Positions 18,814-24,507 of a DNA stretch of 24,507 nucleotides are shown here, piece after piece. The position numbers and the translations under genes are program-made. Origin of the DNA: Lachnospiraceae bacterium UBA3282. GTDB lineage: Bacteria > Bacillota > Clostridia > Lachnospirales > Lachnospiraceae. The stretch lies in contig DETS01000005.1 of the NCBI GenBank assembly GCA_002361735.1, positions 3,217 to 27,723 on the forward strand, given 5' to 3'. Every line of letters starts with the position of its first letter. Within the stretch, counting starts at the first letter, position 1. The notes under the pieces were generated by a model. The model saw only the letters and a program-made list of their open reading frames with translations. It ran no database searches and had not been told where the DNA came from.

Positions 18814-19962
18814 ATGCAGGACAAAATGGCAGAGGTGGGAATGAACCGAAAAAAGGAATACGGCGGAGGATATCACGGAAGAACGCGCGGCGGACGGGAA
18901 CAGGGAAGGATTGTCGTCAGGGTGGGACTCATCTTCCTTCTGGCACTGGTCTGTGTCTATACGGTAAAAGAGTTGACGAAAGACTGGAAGGAGAGCGTGT
19001 GGCAGGGCGTTTATGATGCGGTGAGGACAGGAAGGGAGCAGGCTGTCGAAGTGACGGCTGAGGGCGGCTATATCAAGTGGGTGGAGTTTCACGCACCCTG
19101 CGAAGCCCTGAATGCGGCTTATGAATTGGATGTGGAGACCTATCGGGACAAGAGACGGCTGCACTGGATCGAACTCCTCGCCTATGAGGGAGCAAGGACG
19201 GGCGGCAGCTTTGACAGGAACAGCGTGAAAAAAATCCGGGAGACGGGAGAAAAAATCAAAAGCGGTGAGACGACCATGGCGAAGCTGACAAAGGATATGA
19301 AATATTACGACTATTATCTGGAAGCATATACGGCGGTGCTTGGCGGCATGGTGGGAGAGTTTACCTTAGACGGGAAGCATTATTACGGACTGAAAGCCTA
19401 TTCCCCGATTGCGAAAGGCTTTGATTACAGCCATTATGATGACTTTGGTTCCTCCAGGAGTTATGGGTATTCGAGACCGCATTTGGGGCATGATATGATG
19501 GGGCAGATCGGCACACCCATCATCGCGGTCGAATCCGGCTATGTGGAAGCCCTCGGCTGGAATCAGTACGGCGGCTGGCGCATCGGCATCCGCAGTTTTG
19601 ATGGCAAACGATACTATTATTATGCGCATCTGCGGCAGAATTACCCTTACGCGGAGGATCTTGCAGAGGGAGATGTGGTGACGGCGGGGGATGTGATCGG
19701 CTACATGGGACACACCGGCTACAGTGCAAAGGAGAATGTCAATAACATCAAGACCGTGCATCTGCACTGGGGACTACAGCTCATCTTCGATGAGTCCCAA
19801 AAAGAGGGAAACAACGAGATCTGGATAGACTGCTACGAACTCACTAAATTCCTTTACAAGAACCGCAGCGAGGTGACGAAGGTGGGAGAAACCAAGGAGT
19901 GGCGGCGCACCACGCAGATGACGGATCCGGCGGCGGAGGCGTATCGGGAGGAGAAGCGATAG
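18814..19962 (+). CDS. Membrane-anchored M23 (LytM/LysM-type) metallopeptidase
   Basis: A 382-aa protein with one membrane segment (about 35-51) after a basic, Gly/Arg-rich cytoplasmic tail, then an extracellular region and an M23 zinc peptidase domain. Zinc and catalytic residues are all present: H223 and D227 (HLGHD), H272 (YYAHLRQ), H316 and H318 (VHLHWG). It should cut peptide cross-links in peptidoglycan. Several starts are possible; ATG 18814 follows GGAGGCGCCG, and ATG 18841 after AGAGGTGGGA is the main alternative. The membrane-anchored layout resembles sporulation- or division-linked M23 proteins, but nothing here proves that. It is the third wall-hydrolase-type gene in the window. 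Confidence 0.9.
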   Translation: MQDKMAEVGMNRKKEYGGGYHGRTRGGREQGRIVVRVGLIFLLALVCVYTVKELTKDWKESVWQGVYDAVRTGREQAVEVTAEGGYIKWVEFHAPCEALNAAYELDVETYRDKRRLHWIELLAYEGARTGGSFDRNSVKKIRETGEKIKSGETTMAKLTKDMKYYDYYLEAYTAVLGGMVGEFTLDGKHYYGLKAYSPIAKGFDYSHYDDFGSSRSYGYSRPHLGHDMMGQIGTPIIAVESGYVEALGWNQYGGWRIGIRSFDGKRYYYYAHLRQNYPYAEDLAEGDVVTAGDVIGYMGHTGYSAKENVNNIKTVHLHWGLQLIFDESQKEGNNEIWIDCYELTKFLYKNRSEVTKVGETKEWRRTTQMTDPAAEAYREEKR

Positions 19963-20100
19963 GCTTAAGTTTGGAAAAGATACGGAAACAATGCTCTTAA
20001 AAGAATGAAAACAGAAAAGCGTGATACAATTAGGGAATATTTATGGTAAAATAAATTGATATATCTGCGCAAGCAGTTAAGTACAGCTGGAGGAAGATTT

Positions 20101-21864
20101 ATGATGAGTGACGAAAACAGGAAATTATCGCCGGTAGAGTATCTCAAAAGGACAGCATGGATCCTTTTCGCGATTATCATAGGCTATCTGTTGATTGCGA
20201 GTATTTTCAGCACCTGTTATCTGGGTGCATATAGCTATCAAACCGCATCCGGCGCAACAGAGGTCAATAGGGAACATACCTTCTATATGCGGGATTTTTT
20301 TGTACAACATTTTGTTGTGTTTATAGGCTTTTCTTTTTGGCTGATCGTGAGCAGGACAGAAAAAATAAAGAAGATTGTTTTAAGCAGATATTTTGGCGCG
20401 GCAGTGTGTGCGGCGGCAGGTATTGCAGCGGTATTGTTGGTTCTTGCGGGGCAGTATTACCCCAAATATGATCAGAGACATGTCATAGAAGCTGCGGCAA
20501 GACTCAATCAGCATATTTACACGGACTTTGAACAGGGGGATTATCTTTTTGTTTTTCCGTTTCAGACAGGGGTCGTACTCTATTTTCAAATCTTATCGTT
20601 TTTGTTCGGGAATGGAAATCATGTGGCGTTTCAGATCGTCAACTGCCTGTGGATAGCGCTGACGTATTATTTCTTTATGAAGATCGCCGGTATCCTGTGG
20701 GAGGAGCACCCCGCTCGTCAGGCGTGGACGGCTGTGCTGTGTATTCTGTTTTTGCCCTATCTGCTGTATGCAACATTCCTGTACGGAACAGTGGTGGGGA
20801 TGGCATTCGCAATGCTGACTTTTTATATGATGCTGCGCTATGAGAGGGATTCTAAAGTACGTTACCTTTTGATTGGCGGATTGAGCATGGCGGTTGCCAT
20901 TGTGATTAAATCAAACTATGTGATTTTTATGATTGCCGCGGTGATCTATCTTGTTTTGAAATTGATGCAGGAGAGAAACAGCGGGCTTCGTAATGCGGTG
21001 CCAAGGCTGCTCCTGATGGGAATGCTGATAGGAGGTTTCCTTTTGGGACGGCTGGGCGTGGATGCGTATATCAGAAGCCTGAACGGAGGAGAAGCGGTTA
21101 AGGGGATTCCGATGACAGCCTGGATCGCGATGGGGCTGCAGGACGGCAAAGGGGCGCCGGGATGGTATAACGGTTATAACAATGGTGTCTATATTGAGAA
21201 TGATTATGACTATGAAAGAACGTCGGCGGCGGTCATGGAAGAGATGAAACGGATTGTCCGGGGGTATCCGAAGGACATCAATACTTCTGTGAGTTTTTTT
21301 GTCAAAAAGGTGTCATCCCAGTGGAACAATCCCACGTTCCAATCATTGTGGATTCTTGAGGAACGGCCGGGAAGGGGCGGGTTGGACTGGCTTTTGAGCG
21401 GGGGCGGACGTTATGCCTATATCTTTTGGGTAAATATTTTACACACATGGATTTTAGCGGGCGTGTTCTTATATTCCGTTCTGCGCTTTAAGAAGGGTAC
21501 CGTAGAGGAAAGTATTCTGCCCATTACGTTTTTGGGCGGCTTTTTGTTCCATCTTTTCTGGGAGGCGGAAGGGCTTTACGCTATTTTATATTTTCCGGTG
21601 CTTTTGCCCCTTGCGGTGTGCGGCTACGGAGAATGGCGGTCGTATCTGCTTATGAAAAAGGAGCAGATCGTGACGGCGGGCTGGAATTCTGAGGAAGGAA
21701 AGCTGCTCAGGAGGAATTTGATCCTATGTGCCGCGGCAGTGATCCTTGTTTGTGCGTTGTCTTACACGGATCCTTTCGCCAAGCTGTTTGCGAGAAATGA
21801 AAGCACAGGCGTGTTTGATACTTATACACAGGAGATGGTTCATGAAATGGACATGCTGCCATAA
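20101..21864 (+). CDS. Polytopic membrane glycosyltransferase, GT-C fold (PMT/ArnT-like)
   Basis: A 587-aa protein with about a dozen membrane segments (first near 17-38). The first extracytoplasmic loop holds conserved acidic and polar residues (YPKYDQRHVIEAAARLNQ, then DFEQGDYLFVFPFQTG). This layout is that of lipid-phosphate-sugar-dependent glycosyltransferases of GT-C type, which glycosylate wall polymers or proteins at the outer membrane face. The C-terminal soluble part is short. The start is ATG 20101 after GGAGGAAGATTT; a TTG-started frame from 20056 lacks a ribosome binding site. It is unlinked to other polysaccharide genes here, so acceptor and donor are unknown. A general membrane protein without GT activity cannot be excluded. 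Confidence 0.65.
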   Translation: MMSDENRKLSPVEYLKRTAWILFAIIIGYLLIASIFSTCYLGAYSYQTASGATEVNREHTFYMRDFFVQHFVVFIGFSFWLIVSRTEKIKKIVLSRYFGAAVCAAAGIAAVLLVLAGQYYPKYDQRHVIEAAARLNQHIYTDFEQGDYLFVFPFQTGVVLYFQILSFLFGNGNHVAFQIVNCLWIALTYYFFMKIAGILWEEHPARQAWTAVLCILFLPYLLYATFLYGTVVGMAFAMLTFYMMLRYERDSKVRYLLIGGLSMAVAIVIKSNYVIFMIAAVIYLVLKLMQERNSGLRNAVPRLLLMGMLIGGFLLGRLGVDAYIRSLNGGEAVKGIPMTAWIAMGLQDGKGAPGWYNGYNNGVYIENDYDYERTSAAVMEEMKRIVRGYPKDINTSVSFFVKKVSSQWNNPTFQSLWILEERPGRGGLDWLLSGGGRYAYIFWVNILHTWILAGVFLYSVLRFKKGTVEESILPITFLGGFLFHLFWEAEGLYAILYFPVLLPLAVCGYGEWRSYLLMKKEQIVTAGWNSEEGKLLRRNLILCAAAVILVCALSYTDPFAKLFARNESTGVFDTYTQEMVHEMDMLP

Positions 21865-21919
21865 GGTTTTGACGGGACGGGTGGGAGAACTCGGGACAAA
21901 GCGGCAGCATGAAAGTGGA

Positions 21920-21948
21920 TTGCAAAACCGCAGTCGCTATGATACAAT
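21920..21948 (+). promoter_or_regulatory. Promoter of the thl-crt-hbd cluster
   Basis: TTGCAA (21920-21925), 17 bases, TACAAT (21943-21948). It leaves a leader of about 95 bases before thl. The remainder of the gap after the glycosyltransferase gene shows no terminator I can defend. Confidence 0.65.
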
Positions 21949-22049
21949 AAAAACGATGGACAATAACGGAAAAGAGCAGTCGTTCATAAGCCTTGCTCAA
22001 AGGCTTTCGATAAACTTTCACTAAAATTTCAAAGATGGAGGAGAAAAAA

Positions 22050-23228
22050 ATGGCAAAAAAAGTAGTTTTGGCAGGCGCCTGCCGTACTGCAATCGGCACG
22101 ATGGGCGGGGGCTTAAGCACCACACCGGCGGCAGAGCTGGGAGCAATTGTGATCAAGGAGGCGTTAAGCAGAGCAGGCGTGGCTCCTGACAAGGTAGATC
22201 AGGTATACATGGGTTGTGTCATCCAGGCAGGACAGGGTCAGAATGTGGCGCGCCAGGCCTCCATCAAGGCAGGTCTTCCCAACGAGGTTCCCGCGGTCAC
22301 CATCAACGTGGTCTGCGGCTCCGGTCTTAACTGTGTGAACATGGCGGCGCAGATGATCCAGGCGGGCGACGCTGATATCGTAGTGGCAGGCGGTATGGAG
22401 AACATGTCCATGGCTCCCTACGCTGTGATGCAGGGACGTTACGGTTACAGGATGAACAACGGCACCCTGGTGGATACCATGGTGAATGACGCGTTGTGGG
22501 ATGCTTTCAATAATTATCACATGATTATGACGGCGGACAATATCTGCAGAGAGTGGGGTCTGACCCGCGAGGAGCTGGACGAGTTTGCGTTAAACAGCCA
22601 GTTGAAGGCTGAGGCGGCGCAGAAGAGCGGTGCATTTGATAAGGAAATCGTTCCTGTCATGGTAAAGAAGAAAAAAGAGATGGTCGAGTTCAAGGTGGAC
22701 GAGGGTCCCAGACCCGGTTCTACCATGGAAGGTCTGGCAAAACTTCGCACCATCAATCCCGACGGCTTCGTGACCGCAGGTAATGCTTCCGGCATCAACG
22801 ACGGTGCGGCAGCGATCGTGGTGATGAGCGAGGAGAAGGCACAGGAGCTTGGTGTGAAACCGATGGCTACCTTCGTGGCAGGGGCGCTTGCCGGCTGCAG
22901 ACCCGAGATCATGGGTATCGGTCCTGTTCCCGCAACCAAGAAGGCGATGGCAAAGGCCGGCTATAAGATCGAGGACTTCGATATCATCGAAGCGAACGAG
23001 GCATTTGCGGCACAGTCCGTAGCAGTCGGTAAGGAACTTGGCATTGATGTCAAGAAGCAGTTAAACCCCAACGGCGGCGCAATCGCGCTCGGTCATCCCG
23101 TAGGCGCTTCCGGTGCGCGTATTCTGGTTACGCTGCTGCATGAGATGCAGGCGAAGGGTGCGAAGAAGGGTCTGGCGACGCTGTGTATCGGCGGCGGTAT
23201 GGGATGTGCAACAATAGTTGAAATGTAA
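22050..23228 (+). CDS. thl: Acetyl-CoA C-acetyltransferase (thiolase)
   Basis: Condenses two acetyl-CoA into acetoacetyl-CoA, the first step of butyrate synthesis. The 392-aa product has the nucleophile C89 in NVVCGSGLNC, H349 in ALGHPVGASGAR, and the second cysteine C379 in TLCIGGGMGCA, the positions expected for biosynthetic thiolases. The middle has the usual NEAFAAQ (near 315). AGATGGAGGAG precedes ATG 22050; the in-frame ATG at 22035 lies within that ribosome binding site and was rejected. crt follows 23 bases later. Codon use is strongly biased, as for a highly expressed gene. Confidence 0.96.
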   Translation: MAKKVVLAGACRTAIGTMGGGLSTTPAAELGAIVIKEALSRAGVAPDKVDQVYMGCVIQAGQGQNVARQASIKAGLPNEVPAVTINVVCGSGLNCVNMAAQMIQAGDADIVVAGGMENMSMAPYAVMQGRYGYRMNNGTLVDTMVNDALWDAFNNYHMIMTADNICREWGLTREELDEFALNSQLKAEAAQKSGAFDKEIVPVMVKKKKEMVEFKVDEGPRPGSTMEGLAKLRTINPDGFVTAGNASGINDGAAAIVVMSEEKAQELGVKPMATFVAGALAGCRPEIMGIGPVPATKKAMAKAGYKIEDFDIIEANEAFAAQSVAVGKELGIDVKKQLNPNGGAIALGHPVGASGARILVTLLHEMQAKGAKKGLATLCIGGGMGCATIVEM

Positions 23229-23251
23229 AAACGAGAAAAGGAGACCATACA

Positions 23252-24037
23252 ATGGAATTTGTATTATATGAAGTGAAAGGGCAGGTCGGTATTATCACGA
23301 TCAACCGCGAGAAGGCGCTGAACGCTCTCAACTCCACCGTATTGGACGAGCTGAACGCGACGTTAGACGGTGTGAATCTGGATGAAGTGAGATGCCTGAT
23401 CTTAACGGGTGCCGGCGAGAAATCTTTCGTGGCAGGCGCGGATATCGGTGAGATGAGCACACTCACGAAGGCGGAAGGAGAGGCTTTTGGCAAGAAGGGT
23501 AACGATGTATTCCGCAAGTTGGAGACCTTCCCGATTCCGGTGATCGCGGCAGTCAACGGCTTTGCGCTTGGCGGCGGCTGTGAGATTTCCATGAGCTGCG
23601 ATATCAGAATCTGTTCCGACAACGCGGTGTTCGGGCAGCCTGAGGTCGGTCTTGGCATCACGCCCGGTTTCGGCGGCACGCAGAGACTGGCAAGAATCGT
23701 CGGTCCCGGCATGGCGAAACAGATGATTTATACGGCGAGAAATATTAAGGCGGACGAGGCGCTGCGCATCGGTCTGGTGAACGCGGTCTATCCGCAGGCG
23801 GAGCTGATGGCGGCAGCAGAGAAGATGGCGGCAGGCATTGCAAAGAACGCGCCCATTGCGGTTCGTAACTGCAAGAAAGCCATCAATGACGGCTTAGAGG
23901 TCGGCATGGACGAGGCGATCGTGATCGAGGAGAAGCTTTTTGGCGACTGTTTCGAGACTGAGGATCAGAAGTACGGTATGGCGTTCTTCCTTGACAAGAA
24001 CAAGGAGAAGGTGAAGGAGCCGTTTAAGAACGCATAG
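23252..24037 (+). CDS. crt: 3-hydroxybutyryl-CoA dehydratase (crotonase)
   Basis: Dehydrates 3-hydroxybutyryl-CoA to crotonyl-CoA. The 261-aa enoyl-CoA-hydratase fold has oxyanion-hole segments KSFVAGADIGEM (57-68) and NGFALGGGCE (102-111), and catalytic glutamates E111 and E131 (FGQPEVGLGITPGFGGTQRL), 20 residues apart as in rat crotonase E144/E164. Starts after AAAGGAGACCATACA. It lies between thl and hbd, the core of the clostridial butyrate pathway; bcd-etfBA would be expected after hbd, beyond the window. Confidence 0.95.
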   Translation: MEFVLYEVKGQVGIITINREKALNALNSTVLDELNATLDGVNLDEVRCLILTGAGEKSFVAGADIGEMSTLTKAEGEAFGKKGNDVFRKLETFPIPVIAAVNGFALGGGCEISMSCDIRICSDNAVFGQPEVGLGITPGFGGTQRLARIVGPGMAKQMIYTARNIKADEALRIGLVNAVYPQAELMAAAEKMAAGIAKNAPIAVRNCKKAINDGLEVGMDEAIVIEEKLFGDCFETEDQKYGMAFFLDKNKEKVKEPFKNA

Positions 24038-24104
24038 CCCGGCATTAAGTGTTGTAAGGAAAAGTAACACACATATTTCATCTATAAAAAAGGAGGACTT
24101 ACAA

Positions 24105-24507
24105 TGAAAGTAGGTATTATCGGCGCGGGAACCATGGGTTCCGGTATTGCACAGGCATTTGCCATGACAGACGGTTACGAGGTGTGCCTTTGTGATATCA
24201 AACAGGAGTTCGCAGACGGCGGTAAGGCGAAGATTCAGAAAAACATGAATTTCCTTGTCGGCAAGGAGAAAATCACGCAGGAGAAGGCAGACGAAGTGAT
24301 GGGCAAGATTACCACAGGTCTTAACAATATCTGCGGTGACTGTGATCTGATCGTAGAGGTTGCACTGGAGAAGATGGAAATCAAGCAGGCAATCTTTAAG
24401 GAACTGCAGGGTATCGTAAAGAAAGACTGCATGTTCGCATCCAATACTTCCTCCCTTTCCATCACCAAGATCGGTGAAGGGCTTGACAGACCGATGATCG
24501 GTATGCA
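24105..24507 (+). CDS. hbd: 3-hydroxybutyryl-CoA dehydrogenase (5' part, runs off the window)
   Basis: The first 134 codons of an enzyme that reduces acetoacetyl-CoA to 3-hydroxybutyryl-CoA with NAD(P)H. The N-terminal Rossmann motif GAGTMGSGIAQAFA (7-20) and the acidic D at the end of beta 2 (CLCDIK) are present. VEVALEKMEIKQAIF and SNTSSLSITKI, with the conserved Ser/Asn of the family, follow. The strong ribosome binding site AAAAGGAGGACTTACA precedes ATG 24105. About half of the usual 290 aa is visible. Confidence 0.95.

Noticed and set aside
1..24507. CRISPR array
   Set aside because: The only regularly spaced repeats are the 21-bp coding heptads at 3392-3601, which have no spacers.

Overview
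The window looks like a chromosomal segment of a motile, butyrate-producing Lachnospiraceae-type Firmicute. The evidence is the gene order rpoA-rplQ...ecfA1-ecfA2-ecfT-truA-rplM-rpsI, a Gram-positive flagellin with csrA beside it, a thl-crt-hbd butyrate cluster, strong AGGAGG-type ribosome binding sites, TTGACA/TATAAT promoters, and tRNA genes without encoded CCA. I cannot name a species from the sequence alone.

Layout. 1-760: end of rpoA and rplQ (L17 with a large internal insertion), closed by a hairpin. 812-1579: a compact invertible-looking DNA element. Two 29-bp inverted repeats (26/29 identical) enclose a 192-aa Fim-type tyrosine recombinase and a sigma-28 (flagellar) promoter-like sequence. 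In the orientation given, that promoter points away from the next genes. 1637-3126: csrA and a flagellin gene, whose leader carries CsrA-type GGA sites, a hairpin and a 25-codon upstream ORF. 3311-4905: a heptad-repeat coiled-coil protein and a convergent M15 peptidase. 5125-9781: ecfA1-ecfA2-ecfT-truA, then rplM-rpsI behind a consensus promoter and a structured leader. The csrA/flagellin/peptidase block therefore sits inside what is usually a continuous translation/ECF neighbourhood.

9800-13110 is an accessory, eroded region. A zeta-toxin-like kinase with a small partner is bracketed by two identical 33-bp terminator copies. It is followed by a GntR/YtrA-type regulator, an ABC ATPase that has lost its Q-loop and signature motif, its permease, a truncated RdgB/HAM1 gene, and a tRNA-Ala(CGC)/tRNA-Val(CAC) pair. 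A 37-nt degenerate repeat occurs at both ends of the regulator-to-tRNA part. 13146-19962: a MATE transporter, an SDR oxidoreductase and a thioredoxin-reductase-like flavoprotein flanking a 19-bp palindrome, an SH3b-NlpC/P60 wall hydrolase with WalR-type boxes, hibernation factor HPF, and a membrane-anchored M23 peptidase. 20101-21864: a GT-C-type membrane glycosyltransferase. 22050-24507: thl, crt and the start of hbd.

Main conclusion. The most interesting system is the self-contained switch at 812-1579. Recombination between its repeats would turn the sigma-28 promoter towards csrA and flagellin, so motility/flagellin would be phase variable and this sequence would be the OFF state. CsrA would add post-transcriptional control at the flagellin ribosome binding site. 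This is inferred from sequence architecture and needs evidence of both orientations.
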